Assembly: GCA_009859145.1 (NCBI GenBank)
Contig: VRVR01000055.1
Location: 17,534-81,533 of the forward strand
From: Andalucia godoyi
Taxonomy: Eukaryota; Discoba; Jakobea; Jakobida; Andaluciidae
Length of the DNA stretch: 64,000 nt
Reading direction: 5' to 3'
Every line of letters begins with the position of its first letter. Within the stretch, counting starts at the first letter, position 1. Of the stretch, positions 1 through 11,636 are shown piece after piece. Both the position numbers and the translations under genes were made by a program. Under the pieces are notes generated by a model. That model was not told where the DNA came from. It ran no database searches and saw only the letters and a list, made by a program, of their open reading frames with translations.

Positions 1-645
1 TGTTGACAATCCAGGATTTTGACAAGGAGAGATGTTTTCAGAATTAATTAAATGAAGTATTAATTTGAGAACGTCGGAATCTTCTTCGAATTCCTCATTT
101 TGTATCGATCTCTTCAATGCTTGGGTAGCGAATTGAAATGTGCCTTTTCACTTTCTCGTTTATTTCAAAAATCGATGCCTTTCGTTTTGCAGTGGTTCGG
201 ACGCTGTTTTGACGTGAGATGTTGAAGAAACCATGATTTGGGAATGGTTGTATAGTCGCGGATACAGACCAGTGTTCAAAACGCACGTGTTTGAGCAAAT
301 TTAGTGAAAATATTTATTGGGCGGCTCACCGCAAATGACCAATCAGTCTTGCATGAGATGAAATTCATATGACAATATCGTTGTACATATTTTGCTTCTG
401 TTGTATGTTGCATTTCGAAAGCGCACAAGGTTCAGTGCACCTCAGCCTTCTTATGACAAACAGAAGACCTTGAAATGTCGATTCGCTTCTCCAAAATCTC
501 GATTTCTTCTTTATTGATGCGATTCTCTGCGTTAGAAAGACACCAGAACATGAGATTGAGGAGGATCCATTCGTTTTACACGATTGAGTAATGACAAGAT
601 GAAAACAAGACAAGATTTGATCCGTGAAGAACGCAACCGCAAACT
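1..645. other. no gene recognised
   Basis: No frame here shows a convincing domain, signal peptide or ATG-started ORF of useful length. The longest minus-strand frame (95-298) begins with TTG, not ATG, and matches nothing I recognise. Confidence 0.4.
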
Positions 646-1074
646 TTAATTCAGATGGACTATCCCTGTGAACTGCATGGACGCGTACGCGGGTTGGTTG
701 CATGTAATTGAACCCTTGGTGGTGAGGCTGATCACGAGACTGTCGCTGAACAGTGCCGGGGACATTGTGCCGTTGTAATGGCACACGAGGCCAACGTTTC
801 CAACACGAAAGTTGTCCGCAACTGCAGTGAAATTGGCTCCGTCCGTCCACGTGAACGTCCAGTCGAAGTTATTGAAGCGACCGTCGGTCATGCCAATCCC
901 CAAAAACAATATTGGCTGGGCAAGTGGGATGGAGATTTGCGCAAAAACCGCGCGCGTAGGAAGCTGCGAAGGATCATTCAAGATGTCCAATTCCCAGGTA
1001 GTCGCAAACACGCAGCTCACACCGCACAGAAAGAGAGCTCCCAGAAGCAGAGAAAGAATATTCTTGGCGGTCAT
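646..1074 (-). CDS. small secreted protein, unknown function
   Basis: This 142-residue ORF starts at a true ATG with a classical signal peptide: a lysine near the start, a hydrophobic core (ILSLLLGALFLCGV) and an Ala-x-Ala-like end near residue 24. The mature part is about 118 residues, rich in Thr, Asn and Phe, with possible N-glycosylation sites (NFT, NGT) and only two or three cysteines. The spacing suggests a beta-rich extracellular domain, but I recognise no family. A purine-rich stretch at about 1257-1291 (TC-rich on the gene's strand) lies upstream and may belong to its leader or promoter. Secretion is well supported; function is unknown. Confidence 0.6.
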   Translation of the reverse strand: MTAKNILSLLLGALFLCGVSCVFATTWELDILNDPSQLPTRAVFAQISIPLAQPILFLGIGMTDGRFNNFDWTFTWTDGANFTAVADNFRVGNVGLVCHYNGTMSPALFSDSLVISLTTKGSITCNQPAYASMQFTGIVHLN

Positions 1075-1545
1075 GAACGAATTGTTGCAGTACAGGCGAA
1101 GAAAAAAGAACTTTTCTGTACTGAGGCTGAACAGCAGTGATGAACCAATATACTCCTGATTCCTCTGAAAACTCCTAATTGTCCAAAAGTCTTTCCCAAT
1201 TGCCCGCTTTGATCGGGTTTTTTAAATAAAGACACACCTGAACATTTTATTATAAAACAAAAAGAAAGAAACAAAGAGAGAAAGAGAGAAAAATCACTTC
1301 CCCAACTGTCACCTACCGTTGATGGGGAATGACATGTATTCTGATGTCAAACGACATCACACTGCTGGTTTGTCCTTGATGCTAGCAAACTCCACTTTAC
1401 AGTCTTTTTTGTTTGGATTCCGATTTTCAAAAAACCACTGACGCTTTTCTTCCTGTTCTGTTTTCTTTGATGTTTGCATTCTGCAGCTCTTCTGTGGCGT
1501 CATCCACGTCGTATTATGTGAAATCCTGCTCAATCTTTGAAGTTA
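1075..1545. other. intergenic, no gene recognised
   Basis: Contains only short frames without domains. It holds the GAAA/GAGA-rich tract near 1257-1291 and separates the secreted gene from the transposase relic. Confidence 0.4.
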
Positions 1546-3431
1546 TTAAGGGCATCTTTCTTTTTCCTGCAGCGACACACCGCTCGGACCAGCGACGTCC
1601 GATTTGCTGACGTACTCCATTCCCCACTGTTTGAATGTTTCTATTGCCGTCAGCTCGGCCTCGTCTCCAGTATGAACATGGTCCAGAATCCGACCTGTTG
1701 TGACGCCCTGGCGATTGATGCACTCCTGGAAAAACTGCCGAGAGTTCTCCCAAGCATGCTCGAAGTGTTCCTGCCAGAGACGTTGTGCTGCTTGGACGAT
1801 CAGTGCAGCGACATTTTCTGGTCTGTGCACGACCTTCGCCGGATCAGTTCCGTGAAGTAGAATTTCAAGATTCCGAAGACCTCTTAGAGAGGATCAAGAA
1901 ACGGAGAATACGGCGGAAGAAACGCCACACGTACATCTCCTGGGATCGTCGCCAGAACCGTATCACGCGCCTTGTGAATTGGACTGTTATCTTGAATCAG
2001 CAGTTGTTGGGCATCATCGCGACGCGGAAGTTGGAGACGCTGTCTCAAGGCCGCGAGCATTTTCGAGAGAAACTGTGCATAGACCGCGCCATTCACTGGC
2101 CCCGTTACACATTCGAAGTGGACGAATCCTGTCCTGTTCATCGCAGCGATCAGAGTGACATTTGGAATATTGGAAATAGATTCGACTGGCAGCAGTGGCC
2201 GACAGCCACGCAGGGAAATTCCTCTCGATGGCAACACACAGACGTTGAACGGACTTTCATCTGCAAAAATGCTGTTGTCGCACTCGGTATGGTAGTCCAT
2301 CAGCATGTTGTTGGCGTAAGCAAACCTCGCTTCAATGACGGATGGGAGATTTCCCATTGTGGGCACAGCATAGAAATCTGCTGCTCGAAAACCAAGCTGG
2401 TTGTGAAGGTTTCGCTGAAGAATCGTTGCGAGCAGCCTTGGAGTTTGGTGTCTCAATTCAGCAGGAAAGACTGTCTGTACTTTTCTAGCCAATTCGGTAT
2501 AGTGTAGGGTGTTGTTGACTGCCTGTTCTCCTGTAGCCTAAAGGATATGCTCATCTGTCAAGATCTTTGGTCTCCTGCATTTAGGATTCGCGGCACCCTG
2601 TGGAACAGGCTTCAAAGCATCTTCGCCGCGGTCCCTTGTCTTTCTCATTCGCGCGTAGCACTTTCGGATGGTCTCAGGTTTGTAACCTAGCATTGCGACA
2701 AGATGACGAACATTCATTTCCTCGGATGTGATTCCAAACCATACCACTTCTTTGTGCGCCTGGCTTATGCAATCTTTGATGTTCTCCGTATTTTGGTTCG
2801 ACAATTCTCCATCATCATCTTGTTTTCCCAGGATATCAGTCGCAGCAATCATTGCGAGTTCTCGGATCCCTGCGCGAGCAATGGACCGTCGAGCAATGAG
2901 CGTTCCGTTCCGCTTCCTTTCTTTCTTCTCATTGTCAGCCTCCCGGTGACGATTCTTCCTTTGGTTCTTGGAGCGAAAATCTTGCAACTGCAAATTTTGG
3001 ATTTCTGGAATATCAGATTGGGTGGGTTGTTGGATGTTTTCGATTCCTTCCGTATTGGACTCCAGAACGCGAGTCTGGAGTGCCGGGTTTTGTAACTGAC
3101 GAGCTTTTGTCACATTCGACCGCTTCAATACAGGGCCTTGTCGTTTACAACGTTTGCCGCCGATGCTGATGGTTGCAGCGGTGTGAATGGACCAGTGATT
3201 ATGGATGGAGACGGGGAGAAGTTGTTGAAGGTGCTGCGGGCTGCAACTGGGAGGTGTTTTGGGATAAATATTGTGGCAATGGTATGTAAATCCTTGTAAC
3301 TGGATTAAATACATACAGAGCAGGCGATCCTGGCGTGCCGGCAGAAGATTGCGTGTTGAATGTTTATTGTGGTTGATATTAAAGTAAACATAGAAAGAAT
3401 TTTCAGAATCAAAAATAAGCTTTGGCGCCAT
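1546..3431 (-). pseudogene. dead Tc1/IS630-like DDE transposase
   Basis: Three frame segments read in order along the minus strand: 3431-2538 (basic N-terminal region with an HTH-like stretch), 2492-1884 (catalytic core) and about 1830-1546 (C-terminus). They align end to end with the uninterrupted paralog at 39346-40575. Breaks: an in-frame TAG at 2538-2540 where the paralog has Trp; a TAA at about 1884-1886 just after the FLPPYSPFLDP motif; and a frameshift around 1830-1845. The core keeps the first catalytic Asp (ADES), the second (QDNSPIH) and the LPPYSPFLDP block of DDE_3 proteins. The family cuts and pastes Tc1/mariner-like DNA elements in the nucleus. I could not identify terminal inverted repeats, so element ends are unknown. 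The 3431 start is the first ATG of the frame; the first ~100 residues are not shared with the paralog and may be artificial. Confidence 0.8.
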
Positions 3432-3675
3432 CAGGGAGCTTTTGAAATTTACGTGGGTAGCATCAAGCCGGACAAACCAGCGAACGATTGGGAAGGACTT
3501 TTGGGCAATTGGGAATTCTCAGAGGAACCAGGGAGGACTTGTGTTTGTTCTTGTTCTACATGCGTCAACCAACATTCAGCTGCTGGACAAATTTCTTTTC
3601 CGTCATTTGCTCGAATTATACTTCTCTTGCGTAATTTCCAATCTATTTCTTCGACTTCCAAACCTTGTTGTGTCC

Positions 3676-6600
3676 ATGCAGTTCATTGTCTTTCTCGTGC
3701 TTTCATTTCTGCTTCTAGTGTCCTCGATATGTTGCATTGTCCGTGGCGCTCCCACACAAATCCCATTTGATGGAAAAATCGGCTTTCTTCCTCAAAACGT
3801 TGCGCGGCGGCTCAAGCAACAACTGTTGCGGGGTGGCGTTGGAAACCATTCGCGTTCATCCCCTGATTCCACACGATGGATGCTGCACGCAACTGTCAGA
3901 AACGGCAGTTGGTGGGCGGGGCTGGAACGACAATTCGATTCAGTGATTCTTGAATTGGTGGAAGACAGCATCTTTGGCTTTGCGACTGGATTGGTCAGTC
4001 AACTTCAACGATGGAAAGAGGATGGTGCAGCATTGGTTGCTGAAGGTAGTCAACCGCATGAACATCGTGCAGGAGTTTCTGGTAAGATTCTCCAGAAATC
4101 GAAAGGTGTTCGATTGCCATCTCGGACGTCAGTTGTGACACTGATAGGTGAAACACTTCCTGTTAAGAAGCTCGATCGACAAGTGCATTTTCTTCCCGCG
4201 AAATTCAAAAATGCTGCCAATCTACTGTCTATGAATAGAATGAATGTCGCGACGCATGCCGAAGCGAATCGGACTTTCAGGTCTGTTTCGTATGCCCCCC
4301 GGATTGTGTTGTACTTGTTGATTTGTACATGAACACTAATGGGCCAAACTGGTCCCCGATCAACTGGGGACAGTCCTTGCCGCTGAATTTCTCGACTGCT
4401 TGCTGTTCTCCGCCGCTTGGTGGATATCAATGCGATTCGTTTGGAAGAATTTTGAAAATTGGTTTGCTTAGAAATCGCTTAAATGGTTCGATTCCAGAAT
4501 CATTGGGTAATTTGTCAGATTTGGTGGACCTTCGCTTAAATTCCAACTCTCTCTCTGGGAGTATTCCTGATTCTGTGTGGAATTTGGAGCAATTGATCCA
4601 CCTAGATCTGAGCGATAACGCACTGACCAGCGGAATTTCTGCAAATGCGGGGACGTTGGTGCACTTGCAGTACCTTGATTTGGACACGAATATGCTTACT
4701 GGATCGATTCCGTCGTCACTGAGCAATCTGATGCAGCTTCAGCACTTGGTGCTGTATTCCAACCTTCTTACTGGACCAATTCCAGAATCTCTTGGACAAC
4801 TGACGCAGCTTCAATATTTGTATTTGGATTCCAATCAACTCTCCGGTTCAATTCCAGAGTCTCTGGGTGATTTGCTACTGCTTCAGGACCTGGATTTGGA
4901 TTCCAATCAGCTGACAGGATCGATCCCTGAATCGCTTGGCAATCTATCTCAGCTTCAGTTTCTGATACTGAGTTCCAACCAGTTGAATGGTTCGATTCCA
5001 TTCTCGCTGGGGGACTTGTTTCAACTTCAAATGATGGATTTGGCTTTCAACAAACTAACTGGACCAATTCCTGCTTCACTCGGTAATTTATTCTTGCTCG
5101 AGACGCTTTTCCTGAATGATAACGACCTATCGGATGAGTTGAACTGCATATCATTCGGTCAGAGGATGAAGACGGTGAATTTGCAGGGAAATTCTCTCGT
5201 TGGTCCAATACCCTCGTGTTTTTGCGATCAAAATAGATTGACATTTGCATATTTAGGAAACAACTTATTTACGTCATTTCCGAATTGTTCACTGTCAACT
5301 TTAATCCACTTAGATTTAGCCAATAATCGCCTTTCCTCGTTCCCTTTCGCCATCATTTCGAAGTTTTCATCTCTTTTATCCCTTGATGTAAGTTTCAACC
5401 ATTTTTCTGGAAGATTTCCGTTAGATCTATTCGTAGCAAACTCTCCATTGCGATCTCTCTCGCTTGCTTACAATGATTTCAACGATGCATTCCCCTTGTA
5501 TGTTTGTAATTATGCCATATCATTTGGAGAAGTCGTTGTGTCCGCAACAAATTTGGAGAGTTTAGATATTTCTGGCAACACAATCACGGGGGATTCGGGG
5601 AATAATTGACTACACTTTGTGTTCTTACTGCAACGAATCCAAAGTTTATTCGCTTACATCACTCAAAATGAAGGACTCTGGTCTTCCGTCTCTGTTTCGA
5701 TCATTTTCATTCGAACACGTTGGCGGTGCATGTTCTCTGCTACCGCTTTCATTCTTTCATATTCTTCCATTTCTCAATGGCCTTTCATCTTTAGATGTTT
5801 CTCCGAACGATCTTTCTATAGGTCTCGACGCAGTGCTGTCAATTCCATTACTTTCGTCGTTTGACATTCGAAACAATTCTAACGCGCGGAAATCGACGCT
5901 CTCATTTGTCAATCAACAACTATTCTCATACGACCCTACAACCAACTATCCATTCAGCACAAGCATGTCATGTGTGCAGGCAAAGGTCGGTCGACTTGCA
6001 TTCCAGGCGGATCCGGTGTTTTTTGACTATGAAAACTGTGTTTGTCGACCTGGATTCTATGGCAAGCCGCCAAATTGCACGCGATGTTTGTCCAATGCGG
6101 ATTGTTCTTTCAGCAATGAAGCGGACATTCCGTATGGAAACATATCCATTGCTTTCCGAGAGATTGGGAATATCATTGCACAAAAGGGATACTACGCATC
6201 TCCTCCTGTGACGTACACAGAGATGATGGACAACCAATCCTATCCTACGTCCATGGAGATTTGTTCGTTGGCTGGAACCGATTTGACTCCCTGTGCTGCA
6301 ACTCCAGCAGGTCCTTGCAAGACTGGGTATGAAGGAAGACTGTGTTCTGCCTGTTCGTCAGGGTATTTTCGCACTGGAGACCGATGCGCAGTATGCCCGA
6401 ACTCGGTTGGCCTAACGTTTTTCGCCATGTTTGCAGTCCTCACAGTGATCGGATTAGTGGCGTGGTCCTTCTTGTCCGGCTCTTCTTCTTCCGGACTTGT
6501 CAAGATGGTGCTGTTCTTTTGGCAAGCGCTGTTCTTCATCCGCGCCCCAATGCCAAATGGAATGTACCTCTTCACACACGGAGCGTCATCCATGACGACG

Positions 6601-7494
6601 ATGACAATCGCTGGACCAGAATGCTTCTTCGATTCCTGGGATTACATGTCGAATTTCATCTTGTCGGTGATAGCTCCTGTGATTGCAGTCTGGCTTGTTG
6701 CGTTCATTTGGCTTGTTGGAGCGCTTCGTTTGCGGCGATCTTCTCTTTCGTCGAAAATCGCATGGTTCGACCGATGCCGCCGTTCTGCCATTTTCTTGTT
6801 CCTCTTTCTTTTCATGTCTGCTGTCTCCGCTATTCTTGCGTCATTGTCGTGCACCGCAGATGTCGGCGACGGCAAGTCGTACCTCATCTTCTATCCAAAT
6901 GAGGGATGTTCGAAAGTTCTGCAAGGGAAATCTTCCGTCCTTCTTGTTGTGTACGTATTCGCAATTCCAGGTGGCCTGTCTTATCTTGTCTGGCGTAGTG
7001 GTGTCTTTTCCAAGAATGCAAAATCGGATACACGCAGCATGTACGTCTACTCGTTGCTTTTTGGTTCGTACCGACATGATAGACGATGGTGGGAGTTTGT
7101 TGTAGTCCTGCGTCGAGTGCTGTTTGTGGCTGCATATGTTACAATCTCTCCTCTCTCTGAGTACCGCACTATGTTGGTTGCATCTGTTTTAGTTGCAGCT
7201 GTGGGTGCTCAAGCCATCGCTACGCCGTACCATCGTTCTGCCGAGAATTCTTTCGAAATCATCTCACTTGGAATCTTGCTTGTCAATCTCGTATGTTCCG
7301 TGCAATCGCAAGTTCTTGCCGTACAGGACATTGATGAAGCGGGTACGCTCGTGTTTCTCATGAACGTCGGGTTTTCAATTGTTGTTATTGCGATGTTGGC
7401 CGTGCACTTTCAACAACGATTGCTGAAGAAGAAAAGATTGAATGGAGATGCGTCGCTTACCGAAAGCTTTCTCGAGCAGAATGGAACACTATAG
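3676..7494 (+). pseudogene. LRR membrane protein gene with two frameshifts (LRR-1)
   Basis: Three consecutive frames (3676-4332, about 4300-5609, about 5590-7494) together match the intact gene at 51334-55227 over its full length. The ATG at 3676 starts a signal peptide (FIVFLVLSFLLLVSS). Next come a ~200-residue N-terminal region, a plant-type LRR cap (NGPNW, CD..GRI), about 12 repeats of the L..L.L..N.L.G.IP..LG type, degenerate LRRs, a cysteine-rich segment (CVCRPGFYGKPPNC; GYEGRLCSAC) and several membrane spans (about 6400-7430). The first shift lies in a run of six C (4295-4300). The second lies at G runs 5588-5592/5597-5600. Both sites are homopolymers and everything else is well preserved, so assembly error and very recent loss are both possible. 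The family presumably sits in the plasma membrane with LRRs outside; the ligand is unknown. Confidence 0.8.
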
Positions 7495-7678
7495 ATAGCA
7501 GAAACGCAATTCTTGATCACAAACTGCATGCTGATCTCGGTTCTTATGTAGGTTGGACTTCTTTGCACTGCATTGAATTTGAAGTTGAGATGATGTGAAA
7601 ACGTCGCGCTTCCAAATTCTGTATTCAGCAGGACCATGAACTGTATCGGACATAAATCATGTTACACCCAAGCCCCCG

Positions 7679-8839
7679 TTATGTAAACATCCGCAATTGA
7701 ACAGAAAGCGTCAATTCGACGAATGCTAAATCATAATGACGGTGTCGCCGTTGCCACAGGAAAAGCTTTCCGTTTTCCGGATTCGCTGACGGAGACCCGT
7801 ACACTCCCATGTTGCCACTGAGACTCTGATCCGAGAGAGGCTGATCCAAGTGAGAGAAAACGTCGCTTCCACGGAAAGCAAATTCTGTTAGAGCATTCTG
7901 GGGGGCTGAAACAACAGATTCCCAGTTCGTCCTGCTGCTTTTTGATTTCGTCAACGGAGCGGGATTCACCAGGATGACAACTCCGTCGTTGTGGGACGCA
8001 GTATCGACAACAGGTGCTGGTGTCGGTTGTGATCGCTGATGACGACGGCGGTTTGACTTTTTCCCGCTATGCACTTCGTATTCGGACAACTCTTCTTCCA
8101 AATTGCGTTCGGAGTCGAAAGCATCACTCTCCACAAATTCGTCCCAGTACCGGCACATTTCATCGTTTTCAAAGAATCGAGGAGCTTCAAACTTGATTTC
8201 GTACAAATCTCGGTCATACGAGATGCGATCGATCACTTGAGTAAACGCCAAATGCTTCCATTCCGACGTTCCTTCAACAATCGTCTTCCAAAACAGCGTA
8301 GCATTCTCGCCTTTGTGTTCACTTGTTGTTTTCGAATACAACTCGTCCATTGCACGGGCAAGGGAGATGTTGACAGCCGTTCCGAACGGCGAGTCCAGTA
8401 ACGGCTCATTCCAGAGAAATCGATACTTGATTTGGACTGGATTGGATTGCAGTAGACGTCCTGCAATTGAGTGAGTATTCCCATTCTGGTGCTCTTTGGA
8501 TCTTCTCGGATTGGACACACTGGAGAACATCGATTCAACCACGCTATGAGAGAACATGGATGATATCCCATTTTGCCCAGGATTGACAGGTGAATGGTGG
8601 ATCAGAATCCTTTCCAAATTCCTTGTGACATGCCGGGATACGACATTCGACAAGAATTGGCAAAGAACTGACTGGTCATTTGGACGTTGCATTCTGTCCA
8701 AGAAAAGTCCCGGTGGTTTCGGTAGCTGAAGGTGGAACGGGTCTTCGTTCTCGACACTTCCTGAGGCCAGAGAATCATGCGAACCGAGAAGGACGCAAAC
8801 GAGCAAGACGATCGGAGTCCATGGAAATGAGAATCGCAT
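7679..8839 (-). CDS. secreted protein, paralog of 31.6 kb pseudogene
   Basis: A 386-residue ORF from a good ATG, with a signal peptide (IVLLVCVLLGSHDSLA) and then an acidic, Ser-rich mature protein without recognised domains. A basic stretch (KKSNRRRHQR) near residue 265 could be a nuclear-localisation-like or processing site. It converges on LRR-1 with ~185 bp between the stops and diverges from the gene at 9067 with 227 bp between the ATGs. The decayed copy at 31586-32385 shows conserved blocks (DPFHLQLPK-like, SNVVSRHV, NPGQN, FVESDAF, SEYEVHS), so these are probably the constrained parts. No enzyme motif is seen. Confidence 0.65.
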   Translation of the reverse strand: MRFSFPWTPIVLLVCVLLGSHDSLASGSVENEDPFHLQLPKPPGLFLDRMQRPNDQSVLCQFLSNVVSRHVTRNLERILIHHSPVNPGQNGISSMFSHSVVESMFSSVSNPRRSKEHQNGNTHSIAGRLLQSNPVQIKYRFLWNEPLLDSPFGTAVNISLARAMDELYSKTTSEHKGENATLFWKTIVEGTSEWKHLAFTQVIDRISYDRDLYEIKFEAPRFFENDEMCRYWDEFVESDAFDSERNLEEELSEYEVHSGKKSNRRRHQRSQPTPAPVVDTASHNDGVVILVNPAPLTKSKSSRTNWESVVSAPQNALTEFAFRGSDVFSHLDQPLSDQSLSGNMGVYGSPSANPENGKLFLWQRRHRHYDLAFVELTLSVQLRMFT

Positions 8840-9066
8840 CTCTGCGTTATGGTGCGTGCTCCGTTGACCACTCGTTGCGGAATGAAGATGTCACAAGTCG
8901 CAGTTAAAAGAAAAGTTGCTGCAATCTTGGGGCAGTGAGACGGAACGGAAAAGTGAGTCGTCATCCTTGCTATCCCGAGACACGTACTCAAGTGCGACCA
9001 AATCCACAAAACTCGGAAATCATGTTCGAGAAGTCAAGTTTTCTGTTTCCCTCCTGAATTTTCCAA

Positions 9067-10161
9067 ATGTCCTCCAACGACGATAATGCAGAGCAATCCT
9101 CTTTAGACGATGAATCTGAGGATCAGAGATCGTCGGATGAAGAGTTTGCTCCTCCTGTAGCAAAGATTGTTCGGAAAGGAGAGTGCCGCGCTTCTTGTCA
9201 CCCAACTGATCCACACCATGTTTTGTTTTCCCTCTCGAAATCCAGACTTTTGTATCTTCGCGAGCATCCGCGATCGTCCTGTTTCACTGTTCTTAAGTAT
9301 CGAGGATTTGGCCATTTCGAACTCACGCGATTGTCGTGTCTTTACTCGTCGAAGCCCATCGAGAGCGCAGCGGATTGCATTTCCGCTTCTGGGGAGGGAA
9401 TTGACAAATCCATTGAACATCTCGAAAGGTGGAATTCTACGGCCCTCATGCGGGGAACTCCGAAAAGCATTTCGTCGAAACCCATCACTCAGAGATTACG
9501 CAGTCTTCTCAAATCCTCTTCATTCGAGCAAAAACCGGCGAAGCGCTGGATGAATCCCCAATTCATCGCCTCTGTCAAAGACTTTTACGAAGCGCATCTC
9601 GTGTTTCCAGAGGTTGCTCGATGTCTCCGTGAACTTTCTCCTGCGTTCTATCGAGGAAAGATGAAGTTCATGTGCGATATTTCCATTTGGATGGGCGTCA
9701 TTGAGTATTTTGTCATCAAACACTGTGCTGTCTCGTTTTACTTTACACTGGTCGAGCGATCCGGAACCGAGGATGCGACGAAAAAGAATGAACTCACAAC
9801 GAAATTAGAAGACGAAATGCGCAATACGGACGGAATTTTGAACTCGTTGCGACAGTTTCGGTCCATTATCATTGAGGATCTGGAACTTATGATGCGTTCT
9901 GTCCAACTTGTCTGCCAAGATCGTCTGTTGAAATTTCAGGATTTTCCTCAAGAAGAGTTGATGCTTGAATGGTGGCAAATGGAAGAAGTCTGGAAATTGC
10001 GCACTCAGGTCACGGGGTTCCTCTGTCGTGTCAGAGAATTGAGACCTTCATCACCTATCCAACCTGGAGATGTTGCTTCTGAGACAGATGTGATGCACTA
10101 TCTCCTGCAAAATGGTCGATGCGCGTTTCTCGTTCCATACTTTTGTTGCGATAGATTGTGA
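9067..10161 (+). CDS. hypothetical protein, acidic N-terminus
   Basis: A 364-residue ORF from an ATG. The first ~30 residues are Ser/Asp/Glu-rich (SSLDDESEDQRSSDEE), a possible phosphorylated or disordered tail. The rest is basic and then helical (WWQMEEVWKLRTQVTGFLCRVREL). No recognised family. The end is uncertain: a second frame (10112-10402, from an ATG) continues with a protein-like sequence (IDCDAYENRILNPGKLI). A pyrimidine-rich stretch ending in CAG at about 10605 then precedes the next ORF, so an unseen intron or a frameshift joining 9067-11368 into one gene is possible. Confidence 0.5.
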   Translation: MSSNDDNAEQSSLDDESEDQRSSDEEFAPPVAKIVRKGECRASCHPTDPHHVLFSLSKSRLLYLREHPRSSCFTVLKYRGFGHFELTRLSCLYSSKPIESAADCISASGEGIDKSIEHLERWNSTALMRGTPKSISSKPITQRLRSLLKSSSFEQKPAKRWMNPQFIASVKDFYEAHLVFPEVARCLRELSPAFYRGKMKFMCDISIWMGVIEYFVIKHCAVSFYFTLVERSGTEDATKKNELTTKLEDEMRNTDGILNSLRQFRSIIIEDLELMMRSVQLVCQDRLLKFQDFPQEELMLEWWQMEEVWKLRTQVTGFLCRVRELRPSSPIQPGDVASETDVMHYLLQNGRCAFLVPYFCCDRL

Positions 10162-10651
10162 CGCGTATGAGAACAGAATCTTGAATCCGGGAAAACTGAT
10201 CAGAGGCTTTGAAGTTTCGCTGAATATGAGGGGACGATGGAAGTGGTGCCAGACCCGCACTTGCGCGTTCAGGTTGGGAATCTCTGAAATGCCACCAATG
10301 TTGTGGGGCGTCCTATGCAACAGCTTCGCAAATGGTCGTTTTGTGTATGAGAAACCCAATCCTTGCCGACTTTTGACTTGTCACTCTTCAGCAGGATGCT
10401 GACAATTCGTGATTAAAACCTTGTCCAGCTGTAACCAATTTTCAGAAACTCATCCTTCGGGCGCCAAAAAATTCCCGACAGCCACAGTTGGTGGCAGCAA
10501 GTTTTGCTTCTCCATCAAGGATGCGCTCCAAAATTTGATAGTGATTTTGTAAGTCTCTAACAAACAACAAGCATATCTTCGTTTCCATTTCCTTTTGATT
10601 TTCAGCAGCGCTCAGAATAATGTTCAAAACACTCACTGTTGCTCAGTTTCT

Positions 10652-11368
10652 ATGACGACAAACAATTGCCTGACCATCGAAAATGTATTCATCCATCGTG
10701 CCATTCCTGTCTGCGATTCGCTCGAAGAGTATCTTGGGAATCCTGGCAACGCTGTAGCCCTCTCAACCAACTTTCCGTCCATCCTTGGTCGGTTCGATAT
10801 ACCCTGGAACGTGGATACACCGGATCTTGCGCGTCAAATGATTGATTTGCTTGCGGAACTTCTTGCATACGTTGATATTCAAGTTGATCATTACTTTACT
10901 CACCACGGCGAATTTATGCCATTTACTTGTGTGTCGATTTCTACCATCTTGGGTCACTTGCATCAGAGCGTGGGGTCGTCTATGTGTATCCTTGTGAAGA
11001 ATCTTGTGAAAGAGAATCGAAGTCCCACTTCGATTGTGCAACGATCGTTCAAAGAGTGGCATGCGTTGGTCCAAGAGTATAACTACGTCATCAAAATGCT
11101 GGACTATGCACAAATTTCTAACGCGCACACAACGAAAGAATTGTTGCGCGCCTTGTTGTTAGCGGACAGAGTGATCGATGAGTCCAGCATCCGAAAGGCA
11201 GTAATTCGGATTCAGCAATCTGATACTCGCGTGGAGCCGCTGTCAACTCCCTTGGGTACTTCTCCCCGTCGCGCTCTCTGCATTCAAAACGATCATGATT
11301 GCTGTCTGTGTTTGAAACCCTTGACAAACGCTGCTAAACTTTTCGAGAAGTTCCGTCCGACGTGGTAG
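10652..11368 (+). CDS. hypothetical protein, possibly 3' part of preceding gene
   Basis: A 238-residue ORF from the first ATG of its frame; the open frame itself begins upstream at about 10595. It is mostly helical (LLAELLAYVDIQ; KELLRALLLADRVIDE) with a Cys-rich end (HDCCLCLKP). No family recognised. A TTTTGATTTTCAG tract just before the frame resembles a 3' splice site, so this may be the last exon of the 9067 gene rather than a separate one. It converges on the GNAT gene with ~270 bp between. Confidence 0.45.
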   Translation: MTTNNCLTIENVFIHRAIPVCDSLEEYLGNPGNAVALSTNFPSILGRFDIPWNVDTPDLARQMIDLLAELLAYVDIQVDHYFTHHGEFMPFTCVSISTILGHLHQSVGSSMCILVKNLVKENRSPTSIVQRSFKEWHALVQEYNYVIKMLDYAQISNAHTTKELLRALLLADRVIDESSIRKAVIRIQQSDTRVEPLSTPLGTSPRRALCIQNDHDCCLCLKPLTNAAKLFEKFRPTW

Positions 11369-11636
11369 TTGCAAACAATGTGCTCAAAGGGGGAATGATA
11401 ATGAGAAGATTCTGAGTACGGATTGCTGCAGAAGGGACTAGTTTGCATGCAACCGATGACTGCTGTCAAAACTTCTCTTCAAGTCTTGCCATATACTGAA
11501 CCAATCTTCGGTGTAAACAGTTATCAGTGGTTTGCGAGTGTGATGCGTCACCCAATATGTTAGACTCCGGATTGCCATCTTTTTCCATGACCACAGGCAT
11601 TTACAGTCTCGGAGGAGAGGAAAAACTACCAAAAAA

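Noticed and set aside
3442-3675. Upstream extension of the LRR-1 frame
   Set aside because: The ATG at 3676 begins a clean signal peptide like that of LRR-2; the extension has no counterpart.
4470-5010. tRNA-like GGTTCGATTCC strings
   Set aside because: They are codons of the LRR repeats (G-S-I-P) without acceptor or anticodon stems.
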